Shown: positions 1 through 12,400, counted from the first letter of the stretch. The stretch: 64,000 nt of DNA from Microthyrium microscopicum (GCA_010405405.1 MU004238.1:445530-509529), one strand, 5' to 3'. The notes: generated by a model not told the origin, from the letters alone. Numbers and translations are program-made.

Positions 1-317
1 TCCCGTTTCCGTGGGTTTCTAGAGATAAAAGTTACAACCAGTAAAGAAATACCAGGATGTCGTGATGATGACATGATTCTGGCGAAACACCAAAAACGCC
101 GGCTCCAATGGAAAGTGTTCCTGAAATTTCCCGTCATATGGTTCGGTAATGGTAAGAAGCATAAAGTGGTTTCGAGTTGCGTCGGTGGAGTCATCGTGAG
201 ACGGTGATGTATCGATGTGTTTAGATATGATAATGTGGGAATTTCTCAGGAAAAGATTCTCTTGAGCCTTGGTCTTGCCATCTAGTGACGTTGTAGATCG
301 AGTCCGGGAGGATATTG
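1..317. other. 3' flank of the WSC gene
   Basis: No coding exon, RNA gene or repeat is visible here. It lies downstream of the stop codon of the minus-strand WSC-domain gene and probably holds its 3' UTR. Confidence 0.5.
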
Positions 318-1238
318 TTAAAATCCATCATCTGGGTTCCGGACCTAAGCAGAATTAGTTTCGAGTCGTTCCAATGTATCGATAACTTCATACCTGCAAT
401 ATCCGCCGCGAGTAGTCGGCATTATCAGCAATGCTACCAACACTATTTCTCTTATCGTTTGCTCCATCCAAACGACCATCAGGGGCCCACATTGATGGCC
501 TGGAGTCTGCTCCACTGCTGCCACCAACGAATGATGAAACATCATTTTGCTTCTTGAATTCTTCCAAATCCCGTTGTTGTTTTCTTCGCATGTACATGAA
601 GCCAGCACCAGCAATGGCAGCAAGTACGATCAAGCCAACAATAACACCAACAGCTATGCCGACCGCGTTAGATCCTCCTTTAGAAACGGGAGCAGCTGAG
701 GCCGATGCTGATTGTGTTGCTGGTTTAGCTGTAATCGAAGGCGAGGCGGATGAGACAGATTCGCTAAAGTAAGGGACTGTGTTGAGAGTGAAGCTGGTCT
801 GATAGACCGTCCATACATCAGATGCACCGCCTAGATTAAAGGTTAGCAAGGCATATCCATCTACCAGTCATAGAACATACAATTCTCGCCAGGATAACCT
901 GCGCATGGCGTATTGCATTTGTCATCATCGACCTTATCACTGAGAGCTGGCAGCATGTCTCCACACCAACAGTCAGTACCATTCCCTAATGCCATGGCAG
1001 TGTTCTGTAAAAGGTAGCAGATCTTTTGGCAATTGCCCGAAGATTGAAAGTTATATGGGCCATGGTTGATCATGGGTTGAGCAGAGCTGAAGCAGCCAGC
1101 ATATTTTAACGTCCGAAGGCCAGTCGGTTGTGCAGTTGGTGATGATATGGCGGCTGTGTTGGTGGTGTCTCCGGCTGAAGCAGTTGTGAAGAGGAGGGAG
1201 GCGCTAGCCAGGACAATGGCGATAGTTCTCGAAAACAT
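318..1238 (-). CDS. WSC-domain cell-wall stress sensor, single-pass membrane protein
   Basis: Three exons: 881-1238, 394-830 and 318-344 (273 aa). Both introns are canonical: 50 nt (GTATGT...CTAG) and 49 nt (GTATGA...TTAG with a CTAAT branch site). The start is the ATG at 1236-1238, which gives a clean signal peptide (about residues 1-22, ending TASAG). A WSC domain follows at about residues 46-130, opening YAGCF and carrying eight cysteines; the first intron splits its last Cys codon. A Ser/Ala-rich stalk leads to one membrane helix (NAVGIAVGVIVGLIVLAAIA), then a basic stop-transfer MRRKQQR. The cytoplasmic tail ends SRRILQVRNPDDGF, and the last eight residues are supplied by the 27-nt third exon. 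The family (Slg1/Wsc) senses wall stress and signals through Rho1 and PKC. The domain order is seen directly; the role is inferred from the family. Confidence 0.9.
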
Positions 1239-3929
1239 TTTGCAGGTATGAAGACGGTTTGATGTGCGTAAAAATCGTAGCAAATGGTATTATTGAAACA
1301 GCTGTAGAGGTAGTCACCTGGAGATTGAATGGTCAGTTTGAATGCACCTGTAAAGAAAGGCTTTGTTGAGCAGCTTGTCACGCGTACCAGTGACCAGTTC
1401 TCAGCAGGAAAGCATGTAGAGAAGGAGGTGAAGGGATAGGTGGGCGTATAGCGAGCGGTTGAAACCTGTGGATGAAAGAATGACAGGCAAGCAGGTTGGA
1501 GATGGAGGATGTTGAGGTGTAGAGAAGAAGAAGATGGAAAAGCAGTAGCGGGATTGGCGGGAGGGTGGAATTGGAATGTGTTGAGCACTGATGCGGAAGG
1601 AAGCCCCTTGGAGGCGTTGGCTGGGGCGGGTTGTGACCGGCGAAAAGGGCAAGAACGCTGCGATAGTCACAGAAAGAACGACTGTATCCAAACAGAAAGA
1701 GCGAGTAACGAGTACAGCAGAAGTAACTCAATAACGAGAGTAGCAGCGGTTGACAGTGCAAATGAAGGTAGACAGCGCAACGATTCACAGAGTTTTGAAG
1801 CAAATGAGAGAGAAGTTGGTGAGAGAGGGATTGGCAGCAGCGGAGATGACCAGAGACACCACAGACAGGCTTCAAGGAGAGAGAGGTCTCAGTCGACACC
1901 ACCAAAACCATGTAAGCTTGGCCCAAAAGGGGAGGCGTGCCTGCAGGAGACAAGCTTGTTGCAAGCGGGAGACTCTCGTTCCTGCCGCACTGGCGCGTGC
2001 TGCACCACACTAGCCCTGCTTTAGTCTTGCTAATCACCACTAGTGTCTGTGCCTTCCCAAACAAAACATTCATGTCTAACTTTGTTTGGCATCAATCATA
2101 CATGGATAACCATTATTGCCATGTCTCTCCTATCAAACTGCCAGAATCACGATGCAACTCTCTATTTTTCTGTGCCTTGCTTAAACCAACTCTAGCTTTT
2201 CTGTACAATTGCTGCGCCACCACCCAATCCTACTATCGTATCACTCTACTATCAATCAGGGCCTTCTTCGGTATCTTTTCAATAAAAGGCCCACCAAGAC
2301 CAGGTCACCCAGGCCAGCCAAGCAGTCCCTCTCCCTGCAATGAAATCTCATGCAAAGCTTAAGATATAAGCTAACACCGACTAAAACGCTTCAATTGCAA
2401 TCCCTTCAACTAAAATATAACCCAAATAATAATCAGGCCATGGAGATAGATGTCTTCTTTGCACTGTACGACTTTCGTCCGACTCTGCAAGATGACTGTT
2501 GTACCACATTGTACGCGTTGCTCAAGAAGAAGAAAAGTACAGTCGCGTCCAGGCGAACTGGGAACCGAACAAGAACCGATCGCCCTGGACAAGTCGATCA
2601 AGGCCCTGTCTGGCTCTGCTTGGAACAAAAAGGAAAATCGGGTCGCCTTACCCAGTAAATAATGCATGAGACCTTTTGACATGCAGGTCCCCGTAAATTC
2701 GTATAAAGTACAGACAAACTGTCCCTACGACTCCACAAGAAAAACTTCTTGCTTGCACCTCATAAAACCAAGAATGAGAATCGCGTGTTTTCTTCCCTTT
2801 CGCCACAAGCAAGTGGGTCCAAAAGTGTCCCGATAACGATTAGAATACCAATATCGGCCCCGCCTAGATTCCACGTTCTTATTGTTTTAACGCGTCGCGT
2901 TCGCATGTTTGCCATGTGGCCACACAAGCTGAAATCATACTCTACAGCAACTATCCGCAAGAGTCAGCTCTCTCCATCTCCCATCCCAAATTCATCCAAC
3001 TCCAAACCATTGAATGACTATACGTACCCCTCATTTAATTCCTTCACAATCGATTGAAACCCCAGACTCCAGAGTCCATCCAGTGAATATGAAAAAGCTC
3101 GGGCATACAGTTCCCCATGTTTTGAAATATATAGTTTCATCCAATGGAATGGTCCTGTCCGATGGAGTCGAATGGACATGATTTGCACCAGGAACAAGTT
3201 TACAGTCTGCGTAGATCCTGTTCATTTGGTTCCTGAAACATCCTTGTTTCAAGGGTGCTTGCAACCAATCGTGTGGCCAATGGTGTTGCACGTTTCAAAT
3301 CTCCCCTGTCGGTTCGTGGCTAGGGAGTTGAGCATCGTAATTCTGGATTGGGAGATCGTGTGTGGCTGCCTTTTGTTGAGATCGGAAAACCCCTGGGTGA
3401 GGCGGAGCAGAGATATCCTAGGTTTAGTGTTTAGAGCATCCTTGAGAATACTTTATATTGTAGGAAGGGGACGACGGCTAGCATGTCATCATACTGAAAA
3501 GAATATGTAGTAAGTTGAAACATCTATTCATTCTACAGTAGATACAGTTCAAAATGTGCTGTGCTAAGTATAGGAATCAAACTCCCAATATCCTCCATCC
3601 AAGCCAATCTCCTACCTCCGAGTTCTGTCGTGCTGAGAAATGATGTATGTGAAATCTGTGGTAGGTATGGCGGCTAAGCTACCCATAAGGCAAAGAGTTG
3701 GTGATAGAGTTGGCGATATCTCTGCTTTCCATAGTCGTATGTCAACATCCCCATGCCATGTAAAGATGTCGCCGCAATCCCAGAGTAACATAGTCGTATA
3801 AAGCTGAGTGAACGCATAGCCAATATCCCGACCCATCAAGCAACGCAAATGCAAATCAAAACCTTTACCTCGCTCCCCAAACCAACAAAATCCTTCAAGC
3901 AATGTTATCAACCTCAAGCCCACTCCTAA
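1239..3929. other. 2.7-kb intergenic region between two minus-strand genes
   Basis: The left part, about 1239-2050, should be promoter and leader of the WSC gene; read on the minus strand it is very pyrimidine-rich (CT tracts around 1400-1600). The right part is downstream of the 1610-aa gene. ORFs up to about 230 codons exist here, but they are low-complexity, overlap one another in several frames and resemble no family I know, so none is called. Confidence 0.45.
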
Positions 3930-6900
3930 TCACACAGCAACGGCAGTCAACAAACTAGCCGTCCTCGAATCCGCCATCCGACTCCCCGCCCCATCCCCCA
4001 AAATCGCAATCGCACCCGCATTATAAGCATGCGGAGCCTGCCAATCCGCAAAACTCTCTCCATTCTCACTCCAATTGCTGCCCTCATCCGCATCACGCAG
4101 CCCACCTCGCGCGCCCCGAGGATTATTGCGTCGTCCGCTCATGGTGCGCAATAATTCGCCTCCACGGTATAGTAGAGATTTTAGACGGTCTACTAGACGT
4201 TTGGCTTTGACTTCTGATTTTGGCATGCCGGTGATTAGTGCTGCGACATCCTCGGCGTCAGGAGGGGAAGAAGAGGAGTGGCGGTCAGGCTCAGAGATTG
4301 TTTCGCGTTCGTGGGAGGGCCGCGAGAGGAGGGGGATGTGGCCTGCGGATTGGGTTTGTCTGCTGCCTAGGATACCGCTTCTGACGGTAGCTGTGGTGGC
4401 TGCGGTGGCGGGTCTGGCGGTAGATGGACGGGATCGTGCAATCTTGTGTTCACCGCCTAGTCTTAGTCGTAGGCCAGAAGTTAAGCGTTTTCGGAATGAG
4501 CCTCCACGAGGCCGTTGCGCGCGGCGTTGTTTGGTAGCGGAACTGTCGTCTGAGAAGAAGGAATGGACATCGTCGATGTTTAGCAAGGCAGCAGGTGGAG
4601 AGAGACCGGTGGTTGGGTAGCGGTCTCCTGGATCTACTGCGCGATCTCCATCAGAGCTGAGGAGATGGGAGGAGGTCGCGAGACCATGTTCAGCAGTGTG
4701 TTTGTCGGCGGTGGCTTTCGCAATGGCAGCAGCAGCAGGCACAGCACCAAGAACTTTTCGCGAAATTTGGTCAAGGAGGGTATGTTTTTTACTTCCTCTT
4801 CGTTTCGTTGTCGCTGGTGGTGCCGTCTCAATGACTTCGCTCCCTACCACCACATCATCTACGAGGCCAGGGAAGGCTTCGTTGGCTGATGCTTCTGAGC
4901 TGGACAGTAAACGGCGATGTATACCTTCAGAACTGAGTTTTTGGCTGAGCGCATGTTGCAATGGAGACGGTGTATTGGGGAAATGAATATCGATATAAGG
5001 GATACTGTTCGACCACGGATAGCTTGTATCTAAATTCCACGGTCGTGGATCTGCGTGTAAATCTGCATATGGTGAACGCATAGAACGATGAGATGGGCGG
5101 GCTAGTCTATTCATGCGGTCTAAGATTGTGGCGTCGACTTCACTATCGGAGTAGGAGCGGACACGGTGGTTGAGAGGAGAAGGGTTTGAGTCAGCACCAC
5201 CACCTGGAGCTGCGCTGGGGGGTGGAACTGAGAGTGGTCGTTCTGGTGAGAAGGGACATGGATCTGAATGGCGTTGACGGTCGAGGCAAAGACTGGCTCG
5301 GAAAGCTTGCTGGGCTTCGTCGGCGGCTCCTGGATTGTCCAACATGATGTTGTGGGGAGAAGCGAGCGTTATGCGCCAGTTTTCATCGGTGGGAACGGCA
5401 TCTTCTTCGCCATCAATCTTTCCCAGGCCGCGGATTTCGTCGAGGGTGGTCTCGAGTTGATCTTTGACTTTCTCTGGGGGCTGCTCTTCTTCTTCATCAA
5501 TCTCAACAAAGTGACGTCGCAGAGAAGGGAAGATCTCAGAAAGACGTTGAGTAAGAGCACCGGTTGAAGGGACAGAAAGCCGATTGACCTCATCAATCAA
5601 CTCATCCGGCGACAAGGGCCTAAAGGTTGGAACGAACTGCTCCAAGGTCGGTGGATTGTCCTCCGGATTGAATTCATCCATATCCTCATGCATTTCCAAA
5701 TTGTCAGAGTCAACTAGTTCAGCGATTCCCTCTGGAGCTGCAGCCATGTCTTCGAGTGATAAAAGCAAACTTCGATATTTATCACGCATGACGCCAGAGA
5801 CAGGTCGTGGTTGAATAGGCTCAGGAGACTCGATAAACAACTCTTCAAAAGAGCCAATAGAGGCCCGACGCAGATCCAAAGCATCGTTCAACTTTGCAAG
5901 AAGATTGGCACTGCTGAAGTTCAACGACGGAATAGCACGCATCTCCGCAAAGGTTGGCCCAGTAGCTTTGAAGATCGTATGTTGAGTAGACTGAGTATGC
6001 ATACTCTGATTGAGACTCTCCGCATCCTTCGAGCTGCGATTCGCCTTCGAGTCCTTTGACTGTCGTCTCTCTTTGGAATTGCGAATATTCTCCAGAACAC
6101 CCTTCGCAACCGAACTTCTCGCAAAAGGGAACGTAAAGCCAGGGCTGTTTCTCAAATCATTCGCACTCTCCAAATTCGGTTCCTCTTTCACATCTGGCAA
6201 CGCACCAGCAGCGCGTATCATATTGAAACGTTCTGTCTTTGCTGTCTCAACTACAACCTCCTTCTCTTTGGGCATACTGTCGCTGCTACCGGGAAGAGTG
6301 GTAGTGCTTGATGCAACGATCTTACGGTAAGACCAAACAGACGATGATCCACCAGAAGATGTGCTAATACTAGCCTGTGGTGAAGACGCTGGCTGTGCGG
6401 CATCAGTGGCACTTAGGGCGCTGACTGGGCTGGAGTGAGTTGTCATGTGTGCTTCGTGGCTCAGCGGGGAGACTTGGTAGTTGTTACCGGAAGTACGGGC
6501 GGTTTCGTCTGGGCCGATGACTGAGAAGGTTGGGATGCGTTGTGCTTCTTGACGGGAGCGATGTTTGTCGCATTCAATGGGTTTGGAGGTCTTGGAAGTT
6601 CTGTCGATGCTTGCGCGTGGGCCGAGTGAGGCTCTGTCAAGACTCGCTCGTGGAGGCATGGGCATTCTGTCAAAGCTAGAGCGAGGCATGACATTTCGTT
6701 CCATGCTTGTGCGAGTCACCATATTTCTCTCCATGCTAGCTCGTGCCGGGATGGAAATTCGATCAAAACTCATTCTCGGCAGCTCCACAGAGACTCTTGG
6801 AATCGAAAGCTTTCCAGGAGCTTGCCCGTTGGGTTGTGTAGTACCCAATCCATTCTGGGAGCTCACAGACCCACGATCAGAGCGTCGAATAGACCAACGC

Positions 6901-8762
6901 TTCTTGATCTTGTCAATGACCGTCTCGGAAGTATCAACCGTGATAGGCGGGGGCATAGGCGGAGCTGAAATAGATGAAGTAGATCGTCGAACTTGATGGT
7001 TTCCAGTCAAACCAGAGCCCATCGACATGGCCTTGCGGAGATCGAATTTGCCCATGGAGCCTCCGCTAGCATACGCTGCCATCGGAGGATTTGGCATTAC
7101 CATTGGAGGAAGTGGCAGTGGAGGCAAAGGAGGCAACTCATTATCCTCCACAGACCTCGCAGCGAAATCCGTCACATCGGTGTTGGTGGGTCGAGAGTAC
7201 ACGGACTGGCTAACCGACTTCAAACTCAGTCTATCATACTCATCAACCGGACTGCGATCCTCTGGGCTCGGAGCAAGGAGGATTTCAGCAGCGATGTCAG
7301 GCACTGGTGGGCTGATGATCTCCTCAATAGTAGTCGAAGGCTCCAAATTCTCGCTCGAAGGACGTAACGCTTGCATGACCAATTCACGAGTCAAGCGACG
7401 TGCAACTGGTGTGGCAGGCAACTCTGGAATATCTGGAATAGGTGCCTCGTAGAAACTGTGGTGAGGCGTATTTGGACCAGTCGATTGTGCAAGAGTGTGG
7501 GCATTTTTGGCATTTTCTTCGAGAAGAGTGCGGATGCGTTCTACAAAGCCGAGAGGCATGGGACTGTCGGGTGTGATTTCATTGTAAATCTCAGTGACTT
7601 CTTTCTCAAGGTCATTGAAATCTTCGCCATAGTCGTAGTAGGTTGGTGCTGTGGGAGCGAGGCCATGCATGTTTACTGTTCCTGTGCTTTGATTTACGAT
7701 TGCTGGATGGGCCATGCCGAGATTTGGTGGAGTAGGCGGAGTGGAAGATGGTGGCTCTGAGGACGAGACGATCTGGGCATTTGTAGATGTGCGTGAATGG
7801 TTGCCATGGGCTGTCAAATGTCTATATGATCCACTCTGCTTTGCATGATACATGGAATGATCAGACAGAGATGGTGTATCGTCTCTAGACATGCCAGGAA
7901 CTCCATTGCCGCCCATGTAAGAGAAGCTAGGCACAGTGGGCGTAGATCTGTTACGTAGAGTCGGGTACGGCGCTTGATGGCGAGGAATAGGAGCAATTGG
8001 CAATCCAGGAGCTGGTTTGAGTCTAGATCCACCATTCTGGCCTTGGCCAAATCGAGAGAGTGGGACACCAGTCATATCGCTCAGTGCTGGCGAAGATGGC
8101 CGATAGCCCGGACGCTTGAGTCGTGCAGGATATTTGAATGGTGATTTTGGTCTTGGATACGGTTCAGCCCGGCTGCGAAGGCTTGTGAGAGATCGATTGT
8201 GCGAGAAGCCATAGGACGGCATCATTGCGTTTGTCATTGAAAATGAGCGTCCGGCATCAACGGAGTATGAGTGGGGTCCTAGAGGGATCGAAGGACTCTC
8301 TGCTCGCTGGATGAAGCCAGGATGCATCTGCTCAAAGGATGAAGGAGCTGTGATGTTACTGGTGATTGATCGATGACGTCCGGCAGAAGAGCTGGATGGC
8401 CAACCGTGATGGCGAGAGGAGAATTGACCGGGCTGCGAAGACGATGAGCCTGCTGACATGCGAGAGTTTGCTCCAGTGCGGTTGTTTGGGCGACGATGAT
8501 GACCACCATGACCGCCGCCCTTGCGAGCGTTTCTGTTGTTTGTCACCAAAGAAGCTACATCGCCAATTTCCATGGTAGTTCGAAGCATGCCCATGACGCC
8601 TGGAGCAGTTGAAAGCCCTTCAGATTTGGCGGTAATGACATTGTGATGGCTTGTCTTTCGATGTCCATGTCCACCTTTCGAGTTGTTGGAGAAGTTTGAT
8701 GCACGACTTGTACGGCCACTGATGTTGGGATCACGCTCAGAGAGCGGAAATGATGACTGCAT
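3930..8762 (-). CDS. Large disordered fungal protein, 1610 aa, unknown function
   Basis: One uninterrupted reading frame from the ATG at 8762 to the TGA at 3930-3932. I do not recognise the family. The protein is rich in Ser, Pro, Arg and Gly and looks mostly disordered. The N-terminal part (about 1-330) is basic with His/Gly/Ser runs (GGHGHRK, GGHGGHHRR). Proline runs occur near 560 (PPLPPLPLPP). Residues about 655-730 hold a chain of short R-x-S-h-(D/E)-R motifs (RASMER, RTSMER, RSSFDR, RASLDR, RASIDR), which resemble basophilic kinase sites. An acidic segment lies around 1000-1130. The C-terminal region includes a possible helix (about 1490-1530) with regularly spaced charged residues (EVKAKRLVDRLKSLLY). 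No membrane helix or catalytic motif is visible. A cytoskeletal, polarity or signalling scaffold is possible, but that is a guess. Confidence 0.8.
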   Translation of the reverse strand: MQSSFPLSERDPNISGRTSRASNFSNNSKGGHGHRKTSHHNVITAKSEGLSTAPGVMGMLRTTMEIGDVASLVTNNRNARKGGGHGGHHRRPNNRTGANSRMSAGSSSSQPGQFSSRHHGWPSSSSAGRHRSITSNITAPSSFEQMHPGFIQRAESPSIPLGPHSYSVDAGRSFSMTNAMMPSYGFSHNRSLTSLRSRAEPYPRPKSPFKYPARLKRPGYRPSSPALSDMTGVPLSRFGQGQNGGSRLKPAPGLPIAPIPRHQAPYPTLRNRSTPTVPSFSYMGGNGVPGMSRDDTPSLSDHSMYHAKQSGSYRHLTAHGNHSRTSTNAQIVSSSEPPSSTPPTPPNLGMAHPAIVNQSTGTVNMHGLAPTAPTYYDYGEDFNDLEKEVTEIYNEITPDSPMPLGFVERIRTLLEENAKNAHTLAQSTGPNTPHHSFYEAPIPDIPELPATPVARRLTRELVMQALRPSSENLEPSTTIEEIISPPVPDIAAEILLAPSPEDRSPVDEYDRLSLKSVSQSVYSRPTNTDVTDFAARSVEDNELPPLPPLPLPPMVMPNPPMAAYASGGSMGKFDLRKAMSMGSGLTGNHQVRRSTSSISAPPMPPPITVDTSETVIDKIKKRWSIRRSDRGSVSSQNGLGTTQPNGQAPGKLSIPRVSVELPRMSFDRISIPARASMERNMVTRTSMERNVMPRSSFDRMPMPPRASLDRASLGPRASIDRTSKTSKPIECDKHRSRQEAQRIPTFSVIGPDETARTSGNNYQVSPLSHEAHMTTHSSPVSALSATDAAQPASSPQASISTSSGGSSSVWSYRKIVASSTTTLPGSSDSMPKEKEVVVETAKTERFNMIRAAGALPDVKEEPNLESANDLRNSPGFTFPFARSSVAKGVLENIRNSKERRQSKDSKANRSSKDAESLNQSMHTQSTQHTIFKATGPTFAEMRAIPSLNFSSANLLAKLNDALDLRRASIGSFEELFIESPEPIQPRPVSGVMRDKYRSLLLSLEDMAAAPEGIAELVDSDNLEMHEDMDEFNPEDNPPTLEQFVPTFRPLSPDELIDEVNRLSVPSTGALTQRLSEIFPSLRRHFVEIDEEEEQPPEKVKDQLETTLDEIRGLGKIDGEEDAVPTDENWRITLASPHNIMLDNPGAADEAQQAFRASLCLDRQRHSDPCPFSPERPLSVPPPSAAPGGGADSNPSPLNHRVRSYSDSEVDATILDRMNRLARPSHRSMRSPYADLHADPRPWNLDTSYPWSNSIPYIDIHFPNTPSPLQHALSQKLSSEGIHRRLLSSSEASANEAFPGLVDDVVVGSEVIETAPPATTKRRGSKKHTLLDQISRKVLGAVPAAAAIAKATADKHTAEHGLATSSHLLSSDGDRAVDPGDRYPTTGLSPPAALLNIDDVHSFFSDDSSATKQRRAQRPRGGSFRKRLTSGLRLRLGGEHKIARSRPSTARPATAATTATVRSGILGSRQTQSAGHIPLLSRPSHERETISEPDRHSSSSPPDAEDVAALITGMPKSEVKAKRLVDRLKSLLYRGGELLRTMSGRRNNPRGARGGLRDADEGSNWSENGESFADWQAPHAYNAGAIAILGDGAGSRMADSRTASLLTAVAV

Positions 8763-9474
8763 AATGGAGTCGAGGAGGATACTAAATGAGTGATGTATCC
8801 AAATGCCTCAACCCTTGAGGGCAGAAGAGTATGCAAGAATGCGATGCTCCAAAGTAAAAGATCGGGAAGATGTAGAGGAATGAGGTATTCGACAAGAAAA
8901 CATAAGACCATGGATGGAGGAAGGCATAGTGCCAGTGATGCTGAGCAAAGCAGTAATTGGAGCCCATGTTGAACAGCGGCTGGTTGTTGAAAGAAGACGA
9001 GGGTAGTCTAGATGCAATAAAAACACAAGTCAGTCTGAAACTTGCCTGATAGGGAAAGTTCCCACGCTCCGGAAGGAGATCGAGCCTAAGGTAGCGAGAA
9101 CGTGTTGCAAGAAGGCCACGGGGGCTGTAGGACGGAAAGTTCAATTCTATGGCACTCCTGCTGCGGGAGCACCGGATCATATTTACAAATAGTTGTTACA
9201 ATGAATAAGATGCAAAATGCGATTGCCCAAAAAAAAAACAGGAAGAGCAGGAGCTCAGGGGTATGTCCGCAATATAAACAAAGGATACACAAGGGACCAA
9301 ATTCTAACAGCAAGTTGATTGATATAAAACAACAGGCTTATTAGTGACCATTTTGTGTGTGCATTTCTTTCATGTCGACGTAGTCCTTAAACAACATGTA
9401 TATGCGCAATGTGGTAATCAATATGTACCGTGAACGCTCATTGAAAATGCAAGTAGCTCCATCAGGCCCAGAGA
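8763..9474. other. Intergenic, two minus-strand genes head to tail
   Basis: It should contain the promoter and leader of the 1610-aa gene and the 3' UTR of the 1265-aa gene. A run of ten A occurs near 9229-9238. Nothing else is recognisable. Confidence 0.45.
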
Positions 9475-12400
9475 TTATGAGACATTCATAGGCTTTTGTC
9501 CTCGTCTCCCAAATCCCATGAGCTTCTTCAGTTTCAAGCCCACTCCTATCTTTGGTGCTACTGTCGATTTGCCGCCATCTCGGGTTCGGGGTACCAGCCG
9601 GGGAGGTTGAGCAGGAGGATCGGGCAACGCACTGTCAGCCTCTTCTCCGACGCCAATCTCTGTCATGCTTCTTTCCCTTAGAGGCAATGCCATTGCACTT
9701 CTGGAGCGTAAATCAATCAAGGATGGAGAAGACGTTGGAAACAATGCAAGTTTGTTCCTTGATGGTGGTTTCATGGATCCAGATGTTGAGGGTCTTGCTT
9801 GGTCCATAAGATCTCTTATAGAAGGCGGGAAGCCAGAGGTCGTTGAAAACGCAGAGCTAGGACCCAACGGCGATGCAGCCCGCTTTTCGGCCGCATTCGT
9901 ATCTATTGATTGCGGAGGAGGAGATCGGATTGATGACGTTGATGGCCTTGAAAAGCCCTCACGTTCACGCATTGCAGTGGACGGGAATTGAAATGGAAGA
10001 CTATCACGCCCCACGGGATGTGATCTGGTCGGGGAAAGAATACTGAGCATGGAGTCTGGCTTGGGCGATGTTGCTCGTGGGGCGGAAATGAATGATTCGT
10101 CGGAATCAGAGTCGGAATCGTCCATGGCTGGCGGAAGAGCTGGTAGCGCTTTGTTTAAAATGGACGGAGCAGGAGAGCTAGCAAGTACACGGCCCGAGTA
10201 ACGTTCGCTTCCGATTCGGACAGGAGTTTCAACGCTTTCAATCTCTTGTGGCTGAGGAGATTGCGCCCTTGGACTATGTGCCAATCGCGGTATTTCCGTC
10301 CGTATGGTCACACTATGATGTGGGGACGAATTCTTAGACTGGACTAGGAGAGAGTTGGAGCTCAAACTGTCGGTATTGGACTCTCTCAAAAGTCCAGTCG
10401 CATCTGATTTGAATGTTGAGGGTACAGGCGAACTTGTACGTGTTGATATCATCGAAGGAGTTTCCGTTCTAGGAAGTGGAATGTTTGCAGGAGTTTCGCT
10501 TCGTAGCTCCATCGGCGAGGCATGAGACTCTGTTTTTACTGGCTCGTTGATCGTAGGTAAATTGATTCCCAGTCCATCCAGGATCGACTCTCTTGTTGTT
10601 TCTATGCTGGCTTTAGGTGTGCTGGCTTTCGGTGAAGCGCTGCGAAAAGGATGCATGAATGGAGACCCCGCATCCGATGAAGACTCGGATGATGAGGAGA
10701 GATCTTCGAGGACATCAGTCTCTTTGATCACCGGAGACTCCTCATCAGTGTCTGCCGATTCAATTGGACTTGTTCTCACAACTTCAATGATTCGTGGCCT
10801 TTCCAGAGATATCACTGGTGAATCAGACCGGGAATGATTAACAAGAATCGGTCGGTCCAAGGGGTGGGCATTTGAGCTTTGGCTGGAATGTGATGTAGGT
10901 CTTGATGTAGTTGATGGAGGGGATAGTGGTAAGGCTACCGTCGGGTCTGAGGAAGATGACTTGGAGGTTTGAGATTGGTGTGATGAGTCTGCCGTAGCTG
11001 GCAACCTCGAGGAACCAGGAATTGGTGATCGAGAGGGTTCTGCAACTAGTGATCGAGAGAAGTCTGGAACTGGCGACTTGGAGGAATCTGCCGTAGCCTG
11101 CGATCTCGCATCTACAGCACCTTTCATTTCCTCCGACCTTCGCTGTATACCCGAAGGATTCGGGGTATGGCCCGGCGAATTCCCCGGAGCAGGAGACGGA
11201 ATAGCTTGTATGGATCCAGGCACCGGCTTCCGCCTTATAACCATCGACGGTGCGGGAGAATGCTTGGGCGTGTAGCTCATAGAATCCGAAAACGCTGGTG
11301 GGCTCTGAAGTCCGAGAGTAGATTCATTTAGCGAAGGTTGGTATGGAGATGGCACGGATCGTTCTATGCTTGTGGGCGGACTTGTTGGAGAGGCCTGCGA
11401 TATGGGGGACGCAGCACTCAGAGTTGGAGACGCCAGAACCGGAGAAGCCAGAGTAGGAGAAGATATAGGAGGCGGTGGTGGCGATGATAGCGGAGCTGAT
11501 GGTAATGCTACAACTGCCGTTGGTGATGTTGCTGGTGAAGATTTTGAAGCTGGCAACGGGTCCAACATGCTCCGCACATTTGACGTTGGTTGAGGTATTT
11601 TCGATGTATGGGCCACGTCCTCTTCGATGACTCGTTCCGTAGTCTTCGCATTCCGTGCACTGCTTTCCGCTTTCGCTCGACCCGGCAGTATTCTCGTCGT
11701 AACAGCCGTGGCTTTCTCCTCCTCAATAGCTTTCTCAGCGGTCTTCGCATTCCTCGCACTACTCCCAGCTCTTGCCCTCCCAATAAACCCAAGTTTCTCC
11801 GCCGTAATAGTAACCTCATCCTCCTCAATCGGCTGATCACTCGGCTTCGCACCCCTTGCACTACTCCCCGCCCTCGCCCTTCCCGTAAACGAAAACTTCT
11901 CGCCCAACGAAATGCGTCTCGGTCGAGTCAGTTTCGGCAATTTTGGAATCTTGCTCTTCTTCGTCTTACTTCCTTTCGGCAACTCCGGGACTGCGGGTGC
12001 ATCGTCTGCGGTGCCGACGAAGAGGGAGGCGATGGTAGCAGTGCTCGCTCGTTTATCCGTAATGGCGGTGGCGCGTTTCTCGGAGATATTTGTTCGGCGT
12101 TTCCAGGCGCCGTCTTCTGAGCGGCCGGACTTTTGGGAGGAGAAGGATTTTGCGTAGGCTAGGGCTGGGTTTGGTCGGGTTTTTGGGACTGTGGAGGCGT
12201 TGTCTTGGAGGGCGCGGAGGATGTCGTCTGGTCCTTGGGGAAGGGGTTTGGATTCGGTGTGGTTGCTGGATTGGCGGGGTGGGTAGGCTGCTCTTATGGT
12301 GTCGTCGGAGTGGGAGGGTGAGTCGCTGTTTGATGGGGATGTAGCTTTATTTGATAGTGCCTGGTAGGAGATCAGTAAATGGTGATTATAGGAGCAAACG

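Noticed and set aside
1378-2073. 231-codon minus-strand ORF upstream of the WSC gene
   Set aside because: Low-complexity Ser/Leu/Pro/Thr-rich translation of a CT-rich leader, overlapped by other open frames, with no domain.
4075-4620. 181-codon plus-strand ORF
   Set aside because: It is antisense to the 1610-aa gene and is explained as a shadow of its coding bias.
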